In this document: piece after piece, positions 25,777 through 36,800 of the stretch | Layout of the letters: every line of letters starts with the position of its first letter | Numbering within the stretch: position 1 is the first letter of the stretch | Notes under the pieces: generated by a model | Databases searched by the model: none | What the model saw: only the letters and a program-made list of their open reading frames with translations | Told to the model about the DNA's origin: nothing | Assembly: GCA_016710285.1 (NCBI GenBank) | Contig: JADJXR010000001.1 | Span: 2,730,501-2,794,500, forward strand | Direction of reading: 5' to 3' | Length of the DNA stretch: 64,000 bases | Origin: Chlorobiota bacterium | Lineage (GTDB): Bacteria > Bacteroidota > Ignavibacteria > OLB7 | Made by a program: the position numbers and the translations under genes

Positions 25777-26532
25777 TTACCACGCGCCGTTCCCGCGGAT
25801 CACCACTCCAATGGTTTTTATCAAGATCACTAGGTCCAGCCAGAACGTGCGGTTGCAGATATGCAGCATATCAAGCATCACCCGTTCGCGGAATCCCAGT
25901 TTGCTTCGCCCGCTAACCTGCCACAGCCCTGTCAGGCCCGGGCGGACGGATTGATAAATGGCAAGTGCGCTGCCGTAGCTTTGCGATTCGTGCGGAAGGA
26001 TCGGGCGCGGGCCAACAATGCTCATCTCGCCCCGCAGCACATTCCACAGCTGGGGAAGTTCATCGAAACTGGTGCGGCGCAGGAACCGCCCGAACGGGGT
26101 GACGCGAGGGTCGTTCCGGAGCTTCCGGTAGGTCTCCCACTGCAACCGGGCCAGCGGGTTATCGCGCAGGTGGCGGCGCAGCACCTCATCGGAATCGGGG
26201 TACATGGTGCTGAACTTCAAGCAGGTAAACCGCTTCCCGTGGCGGCCAATCCGTGCGTGGCGATACAACGGCACGGTTCCGGTTTGCAACAAGCGAAGCC
26301 AGATAATGGAGAGGAGCGGGGCAAGCAGCAGCAGCAGCGATGCCGACACGGTAACGTCGAACAGCCGTTGCAGCAGTGGGTGATGTGGGGCGGGGCTGGC
26401 GGTGTTGATGCCGGAAAGAATCGCCCACAAGGCGTTCTGTTCCAACGAATGCTCCAACGATTGTGGCGCAGCGTTTTCGGGCAGGTGTGGGCGTGCGGAA
26501 CCCTTGCGTGCGGGCGCAGAAATGGTTGACAT
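25777..26532 (-). CDS. Bacterial sugar transferase (polyprenyl-phosphate glycosyl-1-phosphate transferase)
   Basis: 251 residues from the ATG at 26530-26532 (a GTG nine codons upstream is an alternative). One hydrophobic segment (LFDVTVSASLLLLLAPLL) precedes the catalytic region with FTCLKFSTMY, LRRTSFDELPQLWNVLRGEMSIVGPRP and RPGLTGLWQVSGRSKL. These are hallmarks of the WbaP/PglC-type monotopic phosphoglycosyltransferases that start exopolysaccharide or O-antigen units on undecaprenyl phosphate. It lacks the large N-terminal membrane domain of full-length WbaP. The 74-residue N-terminus is poorly conserved. No polysaccharide cluster adjoins, so it is an orphan. Confidence 0.88.
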   Translation of the reverse strand: MSTISAPARKGSARPHLPENAAPQSLEHSLEQNALWAILSGINTASPAPHHPLLQRLFDVTVSASLLLLLAPLLSIIWLRLLQTGTVPLYRHARIGRHGKRFTCLKFSTMYPDSDEVLRRHLRDNPLARLQWETYRKLRNDPRVTPFGRFLRRTSFDELPQLWNVLRGEMSIVGPRPILPHESQSYGSALAIYQSVRPGLTGLWQVSGRSKLGFRERVMLDMLHICNRTFWLDLVILIKTIGVVIRGNGAW

Positions 26533-26870
26533 ACCTGGTACACTGATTGAAGGAATCACGCTTCCGGCGGTTTGCCGGCGATTGCGGGCGCAGATGCGTG
26601 CGATGTGTGCAGCAGGTAAATATCAGTTCCGTTAGTCTGCGATCCAGAATTTGTGCGACAATGGGGAAGTTGAGCGGACGCTCCGTTGTACTAACACAGG
26701 AATTGCCCCAAATGTTAGCAGACTGATGCAGTTCCCTTAACATTTTTCTGCAATCGCTGCCGGAACCTCTCGTCTTCGGGGGGGCACTGATGTGCCGAAA
26801 CAATGATGCTACTCATCAACCGCAGGCGCAGCGGTCCAAACACTGAGCGTCCTTCCATAACTCATACCGT
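26533..26870. other. Divergent intergenic region
   Basis: 338 bp between the divergent sugar transferase and outer-membrane barrel genes, with lower GC than the flanks. It should hold both promoters. I see no gene, strong dyad or repeat. Confidence 0.4.
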
Positions 26871-29816
26871 ATGATTGATTTTGCACGCGGCGTTTGCCGT
26901 TGGGTTCCGCCGATTGTTGCTGTGATATTGCTGGCTGCTGCCTCCGCCACCGCGCAGCAATCGGCCATTGTTCGCGGCACCGTGGTGGATTCCGCCACAA
27001 CCAACCCCACGCCCGGGGCGCGGGTTTCGGCGCGCAGCCTGCGCGACACCGCTACAATCATTGCCGGGGCCATTGCCGACCGCGCCGGAAATTTCAGCGT
27101 GGAGCTCCCTTCCGCGGGCGGCTACCTTCTGCAGATCACCTCCGTTGGCTACCAGCCGCGGAGCGTTGTGGCGCGGGTTGGCGGCGGCGATCTCCAGCTT
27201 GGACGAATCGTGCTGGCCCCCCGCGACGTTCAGGGGAATGAGGTTGTGGTCAGCGACCAACGCCTTGCCGCGGTGCAGAATGGCGACACCACCGAGCTTG
27301 ACGCAAAAGCCTTCAAGACCGCGCCCGATGCCAACGTGGAGGACCTTGTGCGGAAGATGCCAACCATCACCATGCAGGATGGAAAGATCAAAGCGCAAGG
27401 GGAAGATGTTCAGAAAGTTCTGGTGGATGGCCGCCCGTTTTTTGGCGACGACCCCACCGCAACCATGCGGAACCTTCCGGCCGAGATGGTGGATAAAATT
27501 CAGATTTACGACCAGCAAGGGGATCAGTCGCAGTTCACCGGGTTCAACACCGGGAACTCCAACAAAACCATCAACGTCGTCACCCGCCCCACCATGCGGA
27601 ACGGCCAGTTCGGCAAGATCTACGGCGGGTACGGCTTGGATAACAAGTACAAAGCTGGCGGGAATTTCAGCCTGTTCAATGGCGACACCCGCATCTCCAT
27701 CATTGCCCAAACCAACAACGTTAGCGAGCAGAATTTTGCGATTGAAGATATCCTGGGCGCGATGGGCGGCGGCGGCGGAATGTTCGGCGGTGGAATGGGG
27801 CGAGTGATGATGGCCATGGGTCGCCCGCATGGTGGCGGAAGCAGTGGTGGTGGCGGCGGGCGTTGGTCAAGAGGGGGCGGGGGCATCAGCGATTTCCTTG
27901 TTGACAGCCGCGAGGGGCTTTCCACAACCCATGCCGCGGGGGTGAATTACTCGGATCGTTTCGGCAGCGTGGCCGATCTGACCGCCAGCTATTTCTTCAA
28001 CCTTACGAACACCGAATCGGAGCAGACACTGCTGCGCCAGTACGTTCTTCCTTCGGCCAGCAACCAGCGGTACAACGAGCAGAACAACAGCGAAAGCGAC
28101 AATATCAACCACCGGTTCAACGCAAAATTGGATCTGCGTTTGGACTCGCTCAACTCCATTACGCTCCGCCCCCGGCTTACTTTGCAGCAAAACGATGGAA
28201 GCAGCAGCCTGCGTGGAAACAACAGCGCGGGCGAGGTCCAGACCGGAGCCAGCAACAGCACAACCGCTACCGATTTAACCGGCCTTTCCTTCTCGAACGA
28301 CCTTCTGTTCCGCCACAGTTTTGGCACGCCGGGGCGGACCTTCTCGGCAAATCTTTCCACCAGCTACAACAGTAACATCGGGACCAGCAACCAGCGTTCG
28401 GATAACAGCTTCCTGCAGCCTTCGCCATCGTTCGACACGCTGATCCAGAATGCGGACCTGGACAAAAACGGGTGGTCGGCATCGGGGAATCTTTCTTACA
28501 CCGAGCCGCTGGCCACGGGGATGGGATTGCTCTTCAGCTACGCCCCTTCGGTGTCGGTAAGCAACAGCGACCAACAGACGATGTCGCCGTTGGATGGTGG
28601 GACCGTGGGGGAGTCCGCAATGGTGCTGGATTCCGCGCTTAGCAGCCGCGCCGAATCGCGCACCACAACGCACACCGGCGGGGTGACCTACCAGTACCGC
28701 GATTCAACGTGGGAACTGAGTGCCGGGGCTTCCTACCAGTGGTCCGGCTTCCAGTATGATGACCAATTCCCGATTCCGTCAACGGTGGAGCGCACCTACG
28801 GGGACCTGCTTCCCACCGCCTCGGTTCGCTACAACTTCTCGCGCGATGCAAGCCTGCGGTTAAGCTATCGCACTTCGGTATCAATGCCCGGGGTGGACCA
28901 ATTGCAATCGGCGTTGAACAACAGCAATCCACTGCTGCTAAGCATCGGGGACCCGTCGTTGCAGGAAAGCTACCAGCATAATCTGTTCGTGCGGTATTCC
29001 TCCACCAACGTCCCGTCGGCCAGCAACTTTTTTGCGATGCTGGGGGGAAGCCTTACCAGCAGCTACATCGGCAACCAAACGATTATCCCCACGCGGGACA
29101 CAACGTTGGCCAATGGCGTGGCGATTCAGCAAGGGGCGCAGCTGACGCAGCCGATAAATCTGGATGGCTACATCAGCGCACGCTCGTTTGCCAGCTACGG
29201 CTTCCCGGTCAGCTTCTTGAAATCGAACCTGAACTTGTTTGCCTCGGCCAACTACACCCGCACCCCTGGTATCATCAACAACGTGCAGAACGATGCGCAC
29301 GCCCCTTCGGTCGGGATTGGCGTGGTGCTAAGCAGCAATATCAGCGAGGCGGTGGATTTCACCATCTCCAACAACTTCACCGGCAACCTTGTCCGCAACT
29401 CCGTTCGCCAGGACCAGAACACCGAGTACACCAACAACATCGCACGGGCGCGGCTAAGCTGGACCCTGTTCGAGAATGTTGTGCTGGGGACCGACCTTAC
29501 CCACCAATCGAACAACGGTCTGGCCGAAGAAAACAACGGCGATTATCTTCTGTGGAACGCCAGCTTGGGGGTGAAGTTTTTGCCGGAGAATCGTGGCGAG
29601 CTGCGGCTGGCGGTCAACGACATCTTGAACCAGAACACCAGCGTCTCACGCACGGTGAACGATGCCTATATTGAGGACCTGAAATCAACCGTCCTGGGCC
29701 GTTACGCGCTTCTGACGTTCACCTACAGCATCCGTAATTTTGGCGGCATGAGCTTGCCCACCCCCTTCCCTCCGCCAGGTGGCGACGCACCGCCACCACC
29801 GCCACCAGGGCGGTAA
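26871..29816 (+). CDS. Outer-membrane beta-barrel protein with carboxypeptidase-regulatory-like N-terminal domain
   Basis: 981 residues. Signal peptide 1-25 (ending ASATAQ). Residues about 27-115 form a carboxypeptidase D regulatory-like beta domain (VRGTVVDSATTNPTPGARV), followed by a plug-like region (EDLVRKMPTITMQDGKI, VDGRPFFGDD) and then a long barrel rich in alternating aromatic and Asn/Ser strands. This resembles the TonB-dependent/OMP_b-brl_3 families of Bacteroidota. Unusual: a Gly-rich stretch at about residues 297-340 (27760-27890), and a C-terminus of polyproline (PPPPPPGR) instead of a typical aromatic end. The substrate is unknown. 62 bp before the M14 peptidase lipoprotein, possibly co-transcribed. 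Confidence 0.82.
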   Translation: MIDFARGVCRWVPPIVAVILLAAASATAQQSAIVRGTVVDSATTNPTPGARVSARSLRDTATIIAGAIADRAGNFSVELPSAGGYLLQITSVGYQPRSVVARVGGGDLQLGRIVLAPRDVQGNEVVVSDQRLAAVQNGDTTELDAKAFKTAPDANVEDLVRKMPTITMQDGKIKAQGEDVQKVLVDGRPFFGDDPTATMRNLPAEMVDKIQIYDQQGDQSQFTGFNTGNSNKTINVVTRPTMRNGQFGKIYGGYGLDNKYKAGGNFSLFNGDTRISIIAQTNNVSEQNFAIEDILGAMGGGGGMFGGGMGRVMMAMGRPHGGGSSGGGGGRWSRGGGGISDFLVDSREGLSTTHAAGVNYSDRFGSVADLTASYFFNLTNTESEQTLLRQYVLPSASNQRYNEQNNSESDNINHRFNAKLDLRLDSLNSITLRPRLTLQQNDGSSSLRGNNSAGEVQTGASNSTTATDLTGLSFSNDLLFRHSFGTPGRTFSANLSTSYNSNIGTSNQRSDNSFLQPSPSFDTLIQNADLDKNGWSASGNLSYTEPLATGMGLLFSYAPSVSVSNSDQQTMSPLDGGTVGESAMVLDSALSSRAESRTTTHTGGVTYQYRDSTWELSAGASYQWSGFQYDDQFPIPSTVERTYGDLLPTASVRYNFSRDASLRLSYRTSVSMPGVDQLQSALNNSNPLLLSIGDPSLQESYQHNLFVRYSSTNVPSASNFFAMLGGSLTSSYIGNQTIIPTRDTTLANGVAIQQGAQLTQPINLDGYISARSFASYGFPVSFLKSNLNLFASANYTRTPGIINNVQNDAHAPSVGIGVVLSSNISEAVDFTISNNFTGNLVRNSVRQDQNTEYTNNIARARLSWTLFENVVLGTDLTHQSNNGLAEENNGDYLLWNASLGVKFLPENRGELRLAVNDILNQNTSVSRTVNDAYIEDLKSTVLGRYALLTFTYSIRNFGGMSLPTPFPPPGGDAPPPPPPGR

Positions 29817-29878
29817 TCCGCGGCGGTAATCCGCCGGAAGGCCGAAGGGGGGAAAACGCAGAGAACAACCAAAGCATC

Positions 29879-31276
29879 ATGCACCCAACAGCTATTCTTG
29901 CTCAACATCGTTCGGAAACCGGCAACAGCCAGCAACGCACCCCTGCGTTGCTGGCTGTTGCCGCTCCGATGCTGGCCATATCGCTTGCCGCCGCGCTGCT
30001 CTCAGCCTTTTTGGCGGCCTGTTCCTCAACCCCAACAAAAACATCGTCGGCACTGGCCCACGACACTTCGGCAACGGAGCAGGCGGCTGGGGGGATTTCG
30101 GCAATCCCCCTTTCGCACGGTGCGCCGCAGCCGTACGATCCGCCGGGGTCGGTCATCACCACCAGCCGCGCAATCGAGCCGGCCAGCCGGTGGGTGCGCG
30201 ATTTTGACGAGGATGGAATTGGGTTCGCAACCAATTTTGCGGGAGCGCGGCTGGGCCGGATTTCCCGCACCAGCGACAGCGATTTTGTGGCGGTGGTGAA
30301 GCCGGAAAACGCACCGATCAACAACAGCCCGTGGTATGCCTTCAAGGTCTGGTCCCGCACGCGCCGCACCATCCGGCTCCACTTGGCCTACGACGGCGGG
30401 GACCACCGCTACACCCCCACCATCAGCCACGACGGAACCCATTGGCGGCGGCTGGAATCAAGCCGGGTGGAGCGGGAACGCGCCACCGGCAACGCCACCA
30501 TCTGGTTGGATGTTGGCCGCGACACGTTGTGGGTGGCCGCGCGCCAGCTGTTCACCGCCGATCGGGTCCGAAGCTGGGAAGATTCGTTGGCCAGGCTGCC
30601 GTTCGTTCGGTTGGATGTGATTGGGACCTCAACCCAAGGCCGCCCGCTGCGGCGGCTGACGATAGGGGAAGGGAAAGAAGGGCAGATTCTGGTGATTGGG
30701 CGGCAGCACCCCCCCGAGGTGGCAGGGGCTTGGGCACTGGAAGGATTTGTGCGCCAGCTAACAACCCAAACGCCCCTTGCCGAATCGTTCCGCCAGCGGT
30801 TCAGGGTCCAAGTGGTTGCGCTGGTGAACCCCGACGGGGTGGAAGGTGGGCATTGGCGGCACAACGCCGGCGGGGTGGACCTGAATCGCGATTGGTTCAG
30901 CTTCAACCAGCCGGAAACGCGGGCGGTGCGCGATGCGTTCCTGCAATCGGTTGGCAGCCCAGCCGAGGTGCTGTTCGGGCTGGATTTCCATTCCACATGG
31001 AGTGACGTTTTCTACACGCTGGACAGCACCGTGGCGGTGCGCTTGCCACTGCTTACCGAGCGGTGGATTCAGCAAATTGAAGAATCCATCCCGGGCTTTA
31101 CCCCTCGTGTCGAGCCTTCCAACCTAGAGTCGCCGATCTTCAAAAGTTGGTTCGTGCGCCAGTTCGGCGCCCCGGCGGTGACGTATGAAATGGGGGATGG
31201 AGTTGGGGAGCAGCGGGCCGAAACTATCGGGGCGATTGCTGCCGAGCAGTTGATGAAGCTGCTGCTGGAATCGTGA
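29879..31276 (+). CDS. M14-family zinc carboxypeptidase lipoprotein
   Basis: 465 residues with a lipoprotein signal (LLSAFLAAC, Cys48). An N-terminal beta domain (about 90-230) resembles the region preceding M14 domains in cytosolic-carboxypeptidase-like and M14-type proteins. The catalytic domain contains the zinc ligands H-x-x-E (GRQHPPEV), the substrate-binding NPDGVEGGHWRHN...DLNRDW, the third ligand His in LDFHSTWSD, and the general-base Glu in VTYEMGDG. It therefore looks active. Probably anchored in the outer or inner membrane facing the periplasm. Follows the barrel gene closely, so peptide or protein scavenging together is possible. Confidence 0.86.
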   Translation: MHPTAILAQHRSETGNSQQRTPALLAVAAPMLAISLAAALLSAFLAACSSTPTKTSSALAHDTSATEQAAGGISAIPLSHGAPQPYDPPGSVITTSRAIEPASRWVRDFDEDGIGFATNFAGARLGRISRTSDSDFVAVVKPENAPINNSPWYAFKVWSRTRRTIRLHLAYDGGDHRYTPTISHDGTHWRRLESSRVERERATGNATIWLDVGRDTLWVAARQLFTADRVRSWEDSLARLPFVRLDVIGTSTQGRPLRRLTIGEGKEGQILVIGRQHPPEVAGAWALEGFVRQLTTQTPLAESFRQRFRVQVVALVNPDGVEGGHWRHNAGGVDLNRDWFSFNQPETRAVRDAFLQSVGSPAEVLFGLDFHSTWSDVFYTLDSTVAVRLPLLTERWIQQIEESIPGFTPRVEPSNLESPIFKSWFVRQFGAPAVTYEMGDGVGEQRAETIGAIAAEQLMKLLLES

Positions 31277-31296
31277 GCAATCGGCACGCTGCCGGC

Positions 31297-32289
31297 CTAC
31301 GGAGCATCCGCTGGAGCATCCGTGATGGCGGCCCCGGCAGCGTCGGTGCGTTCCTCGCTGGCAAGGGTCCCGTCAAAATCGTTGTACTGCCGAATGATGG
31401 TGGCGATTCCGTCGCTTCGCCGCCCGTGCGGCTTCCCATCAATCCCAAACGCTTTCCACGCGACTTCCCGCCCCCAATCATCATACTCTAGATTGATGCT
31501 GGCAATCCCCGAAGTGTCGGCAGCAAGCTGGCCGTTGTTGCCCAGATACTGGATTGAGGTGATCTGCCCCAGCGAGTCGCGCAGGTATCGCACGGCATAG
31601 ATGCCAGGCTGGTACGGGAACGGCCGTTTGTTGATCCCCTGCAACTGCTCCTGGACCACCTCGCCATTGCCATCAAGCGTAAGGGTTCGGAAGTAGGCTC
31701 CGTTCGGGGCGGGGACAAAAAAGCGTTGGGTGCTATCGGGGTAGTTGTTCGCCACCCAATGGAGTTTCCCACTTTGGAAACGCCATTCCTGAAGCAGCGT
31801 GTTTGGCGCGGTGTATCGGTAGCGGCAAGCGGTGACGATCGGGACTTTCCCCAGCAAGCGGTCCTCGCGGTCCAGCTGGGCGTAGCGGACGATTTCGCCG
31901 TTGGCGCGGTGGAGTGCTTCTTCGCCGTGGGCGTATGCCACTTGCATCGGCGCGTTGTTCGGGGCGTGGAAGGTGCGGCGTTGCAGGGTGGTCCCGGCTT
32001 CGGGATTGCTGATGTAGATGATGCGAAGATAGGTCCACAGCCCACGGGTGTGGGGGTTCCCAAAAAAGAACCGCATCACCATTGTTGGCCGCCCCAGCGA
32101 ATCCCGTTGCACGCCGTAGGCCGAAGGGTCACGGGCGGGGTCGGTGGAAGGGTGGGCAAAGACAAGTTGCTCCAATCCATTCACCCGCACCGAGCGGTAG
32201 AACTCGGTGAACTGGCTGAAGTTCTGTGCGATTCCGATTGCCGGAACGGCAAGCAGCAGAAGAAGGAGCGAAGCAAGGAATCTGGTCAT
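31297..32289 (-). CDS. Hypothetical exported protein with RHS/YD-like repeats
   Basis: 330 residues with a signal peptide (1-21, ending AIGIAQ). The mature region repeats phrases of the form RDSLGQITSIQYLGNNGQ and YDDWGREVAWKAFGIDGKP, similar to degenerate YD/RHS or WG-type repeats (Asp-x-x-Gly followed by Tyr and a loop with Gly). No catalytic motif. Converges with the M14 gene (20-bp gap). Function unknown. Confidence 0.65.
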   Translation of the reverse strand: MTRFLASLLLLLLAVPAIGIAQNFSQFTEFYRSVRVNGLEQLVFAHPSTDPARDPSAYGVQRDSLGRPTMVMRFFFGNPHTRGLWTYLRIIYISNPEAGTTLQRRTFHAPNNAPMQVAYAHGEEALHRANGEIVRYAQLDREDRLLGKVPIVTACRYRYTAPNTLLQEWRFQSGKLHWVANNYPDSTQRFFVPAPNGAYFRTLTLDGNGEVVQEQLQGINKRPFPYQPGIYAVRYLRDSLGQITSIQYLGNNGQLAADTSGIASINLEYDDWGREVAWKAFGIDGKPHGRRSDGIATIIRQYNDFDGTLASEERTDAAGAAITDAPADAP

Positions 32290-32621
32290 CGGTGTTTCAA
32301 AAAAAATGAATCGGCGGCTGGGGCCGATTTCGCGTTACGGTGCAAGCTACATTCTGGGCCGCCTGACGTGCAAGGAAGATCACGGTTTGCTAAACGATTC
32401 GTCGCGCCGTTGGGGGGCGGGAATTGCTTCCCCAAATTTCCATTTCGCAAAGAGGCTGGCGGCGGGGGAGCTTTGCGGAATTAGCATCTTCCACATTCCA
32501 GCCGGTTGTGTACCTTTGCCGCAAGGTCAGTGTTGGGTTCATCATTGTTCCGGCAACGGTCTGGTCCTTCTGTTGGCATCATCGGAGTGTTGATCCCCCT
32601 TCTCTTGACGAACCTGTTCTC
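32290..32621. other. Divergent intergenic region upstream of pgsA
   Basis: 332 bp between the start of the minus-strand hypothetical gene and pgsA. TACCTTTG at 32511-32518 matches the Bacteroidota -7 consensus (TAnnTTTG), but no -33 TTTG lies at the usual distance. Nothing else stands out. Confidence 0.3.
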
Positions 32622-33242
32622 ATGCGTCCCGAACATCTGCCGAACATCATCACCGCATCGCGGATTGTGCTTACGCCACTATTCATCTATTTGATGATGA
32701 GCGGCGACAGCGCGATGGTGCAAGCCTCGGCAGCAGTGTTTTTGGTTGCGGCCATCAGCGATTGGTACGACGGCTGGTACGCCCGCAAATACAATGCCAT
32801 GACCAGCTTCGGACGCTTCTTCGATCCCCTTGCCGACAAGGTGCTGATTGGCGCGGCCTTCTTTGCCTTTGCATTTCTGGACATCCTTTCCCTGTGGATG
32901 GTTCTGGTGATTGTTGGCCGCGACGTGTTGGTGACGGTGCTTCGGGTGGTTGCCGACCGCCGGAACCAGCCGGTTGTCACCAGCAACCTTGCCAAATGGA
33001 AAACGGCGTTGCAGCTGGTGTTCCTGTGGTACGTGGTGCTGGTTTTCACGCTGCAGAACGTGGCGTGGTTGCGGGAATACATCTCCGCAGCAACCATCAA
33101 GGGGTTGCTGTCGCCGTGGGTTGTCACAAGCTCGATGCTGTTGCTGACCCTTCTTTCCATTATCACCGCGGTGCAATATCTGATTGCTAACCGCCACGTT
33201 CTTCGATTTATCAATGGCAAGTTCATCCGCACTTCTTCGTAA
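32622..33242 (+). CDS. pgsA: CDP-diacylglycerol-glycerol-3-phosphate 3-phosphatidyltransferase
   Basis: Integral membrane enzyme of phosphatidylglycerol synthesis: CDP-diacylglycerol plus glycerol-3-phosphate gives phosphatidylglycerophosphate and CMP. 206 residues from the ATG at 32622. The complete CDP-alcohol phosphatidyltransferase motif is visible: D47-xx-D50G51-xx-A54R55-x8-G64-xxx-D68-xxx-D72 (DWYDGWYARKYNAM then FGRFFDPLADK). Several hydrophobic helices follow. It overlaps the next gene by 29 bp; that gene encodes the phosphatase acting on the product, which supports the assignment. Confidence 0.92.
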   Translation: MRPEHLPNIITASRIVLTPLFIYLMMSGDSAMVQASAAVFLVAAISDWYDGWYARKYNAMTSFGRFFDPLADKVLIGAAFFAFAFLDILSLWMVLVIVGRDVLVTVLRVVADRRNQPVVTSNLAKWKTALQLVFLWYVVLVFTLQNVAWLREYISAATIKGLLSPWVVTSSMLLLTLLSIITAVQYLIANRHVLRFINGKFIRTSS

Positions 33243-33744
33243 ACACAACATCCCTTTTTGGAAGCAGTTGGTGGCCAGCGGGTTGTTCACGGGGCTTTCG
33301 CCGGTGGCCTCGGGGACCGTGGCAAGCGCGGTGGCGGTGGGGTTCTATTTTGTCCCGGGCCTTGCCAATCCTTGGGCCATGCTGGCAATGGCTGGGGTGG
33401 CGTTCGGGGTGGGATTGTGGCTTGCCGGCCCCTGCGAAGAAGCCCTGGGCGACGACCCCAGCTTCGTCACGATTGATGAGTTCGCCGGGCAGTGGATCAC
33501 GCTGGCCTCGCCGCTGGTGATTGGCCAGCCCCATTGGCAATGGGCGGTGATCTGCTTCTTCACCTTCCGCGCTTTCGACATCGCCAAGATTTGGCCCGCC
33601 AGCTACTTCGACCGCCGCCGCGGCCCCCTGGGCATCATGGCCGACGACGTGGTTGCCGGAATCTACGCCAACCTTGCCAGCCACATCATCTGGTACGGCC
33701 TTTCGTTCGCCGGCCTTGTGACGAAATTTTTGGGCGAACAGTAG
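33214..33744 (+). CDS. pgpA: Phosphatidylglycerophosphatase A
   Basis: 176 residues from the ATG at 33214, inside the 3' end of pgsA (29-bp overlap, suggesting translational coupling). Family features: SGLFTGLSPVASGTVAS near the N-terminus, VTIDEFAGQWITL and RAFDIAKIWPASYFDRRRGPLGIMADDVVAG. These acidic motifs and the membrane helices match PgpA, which dephosphorylates phosphatidylglycerophosphate to phosphatidylglycerol. Together with pgsA it makes the last two steps of PG synthesis. Confidence 0.92.
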   Translation: MASSSALLRKHNIPFWKQLVASGLFTGLSPVASGTVASAVAVGFYFVPGLANPWAMLAMAGVAFGVGLWLAGPCEEALGDDPSFVTIDEFAGQWITLASPLVIGQPHWQWAVICFFTFRAFDIAKIWPASYFDRRRGPLGIMADDVVAGIYANLASHIIWYGLSFAGLVTKFLGEQ

Positions 33745-33850
33745 CCCCCCGTTCTTTCCCCCTTTCGCCCCATTCTTCCAGCAACGACAAACTGCGGGGA
33801 GTCACCGCGCAGCAGTTCCTTTCACACAACAGCCTTTGGGCATTCCTGCC

Positions 33851-36800
33851 ATGATCCCTTCCCGAATTCTTGCAACCCTTCTCTGCTTCTGCTTCCTTTC
33901 CGGCGTGGCGTTTGCGCAGTCGGGGGATAGCCTCATCATCCAGACACTGACGTGGAAGGATATCACCAAACGAAAAGGGACGTGGCAGTTCCCGCCGAAG
34001 GATCGGTGGGAGAAAATCTTGATGCTGCAAAACCTGAAATGCGACCCCGCAACAACGCAGGATAAATATCCCTACGGCGAGTGGGATTACATCACCAACG
34101 CCATGCTGTACGACAGCACCGGGGTGATTGACTCGCTGAAAAAAACGCACTCCAGTTTTATGATTGGGGCCGCCGCGCCCGATTCCTTTGCCTACACCAC
34201 GGGGGCAACGTACACCATCCAGCAACGTTGGCAGCAGTACCGCACCATCACCGCCACGACCCAGGAAACGGAGACGGCGATTGGAACCGAAACACACCAG
34301 CTATCGCTTCCGCTGAACAGCGACACCGAAATCGGGAAAGGGGTCTATCTCTGGACCGCTGATGAGCTGAAGGCGGCCGGGCTGACCGCCGGCCCAATCA
34401 CCGGATTGACCCTTGCAGCAGTAACGCCAGGGGCCACGCTCCGGAACCTCACCGTCCGGATGAAAGGGACCACGCTTGCCGCGCTTGCGGCGGACCGCTA
34501 CGATAACAGCGGCTTCGCAACGGTCTATCAGCGGAACACGACGATCACCGCTGGAAGCAAAATTCGGATTGATTTCACAACGCCGTTTGCGTGGAACGGG
34601 ACGGCAAACCTGATGGTGGAACTTAGCTGCGACGGCGGCACCGGCGTGCATCTGGTGGGAAGCACCACGCCCCTTCCCACCAGCCTTACCGCAACCGATA
34701 CCACCGGGTATATAGAGTTCGGCAGCGGCGATTACGTGAACGTCCCCGATGCCGCCGCGCCGTTCGGCCAGCTTGATAGTGCCGTCACCGTCAGCTTTTG
34801 GGCGCTGGGGGACCGTTCGCTTCCAAGCAACACCTACGCTTTTGAAGGGCGCGATGCCGAAGGGAACCGCGTGCTGAACGTTCACCTTCCGTGGAGCGAT
34901 GGGAACATCTACTGGGATGCCGGAAACAACGGCGGCGCGTTCGACCGAATCAACAAAGCCGCCACTGCCGATGCCCAAAAAGGGGGATGGAACCACTGGG
35001 CCTTCACCAAGAATGTCAGGACCGGGGCGATGCGAATTTTTCTGAACGGAAAGCTGTGGCACAGTGGATCGGGGAAGGCAATGGCAATGAGCGGAATCAC
35101 CACGTTTGTTGTTGGGCGGGGAACCTCACCCAACTCCGACAGCTACCGTGGCGGGCTTGCCGAATTCTCCGTGTGGAACAAGGAGCTTGACACAGCCGCA
35201 ATCCTGAACCTGATGAACCGGAGCATCACCCCGGATAATCCTAACTACCAAAACCTGATCCTGTACTATCCGCTGAACGATGCCACCGGAACCACAGCCA
35301 GCGATGGATCCGCAAGCAGCCACAACGGGGTGATGATGGGGCTTCCGATTTACCGGCGGATGACGGGGGATGGAATCTTCCGGCGCTTCACCGCAAGCGG
35401 CATTCGCCCAAACGTTGGCTTCCTTCGCGGCCAGTACGATTCGCAGCTGGATTCAGCAATCGTGGCCGACACCCTGCTGAACAGCCCCACCACGGTGGTG
35501 ATGTTCGAGCATCCAACGGACCCAACAATCCCCACCGACACGCTTGCCGTGTGGCCCGCCGGATACAGCTACACCTACGCCCCCGATGGGTCCAAAGCCG
35601 ATTCCACCGCTGTTCCGGCGCGGGTGACGCTTCGGGCAAACGTGCGGGAGTACTACCAGAAATTTGAGGTGGTGGATGTGGTGGAGCTTGGGCGGTTCAT
35701 CACCCCGTACGGGATTGGGTTGGACCTTGGCCCGAACGGCTTCACGTGGATCTACGATGTCACCGATTACGCCCCGTACCTCCATGACCAAGTAACCATC
35801 AGCGCGGGGAACCAGCAGGAGCTGATTGATCTGAAATTCCTGTTCATCCGTGGCACTCCGCCGCGCGATGTCGTTCGGGTGAACCACGTCTGGCCAAGCT
35901 CCGGCAGCTACAGCTACCGCAGCCTTGCCGAGAACACGGCAATCACCGAGCAAGCGGTGAAGATTGATCCGGCGGCAAAGGGCTTCCGCATCAAGACCCG
36001 CATCACCGGGCATGGCCACGAAGGGACCTACGACCCGAACCTGAACCTGATCCACTGCTGCGAGTGGGCAAACAAGAAGCACTACCTCCATATCAACGGC
36101 GTGGAGCGGTTCGCGTGGGACATCTGGCAGAACGACAACTGCGCCATGAACCCGGTGATGGCCCAGGGGGGGAACTGGGCCCCGCCACGCGCCGGCTGGT
36201 GCCCGGGGGCAACGGTGGATGATTATGAGTTCGAGCTAACCCCGTACGTCAGCGGCGACAGCGTCCGGCTGGATTACAGCATTGACCCCGTCCCCGCCAA
36301 CAACACCGGGCAGGGGACCGGGAACTATGTGATGACCATGGATATGATCCAATACGGCGCGCCAAATTTCCAACGCGATGCCACGGTGGATGCGATTATC
36401 AAGCCAACAAGTTGGGAGTTCTACCGGAGGTTCAACCCGATGTGCAGCAACCCAATTGTTCGCATCAAGAACACCGGGGCAACGGAGATGACCAGCGCGG
36501 AAATTCGCTACGGGGTTGTTGGCGGGGCAAGCCGCACCTTCGGCTGGACCGGCAGGCTGAAGTTCTTGGAAACGGCCACCCTTGAGGTCCCCTTTGCCGC
36601 TGGCGACTGGTACAGCGGCGGCGTTGGCGACAAAGAATTTTTTGCCGAAGTGATTACCGTAAACGGTGCCGCCGATGAGTATCCACGCAACAACAAGGCA
36701 GCCACGACCTTCACCCCTGCGCCGGTGTACGCCGCAACGGAGTACATCTTCCGGATCAAGAACAACGCAATCCCGAACGATGTTGCCTACACGCTGAAAA

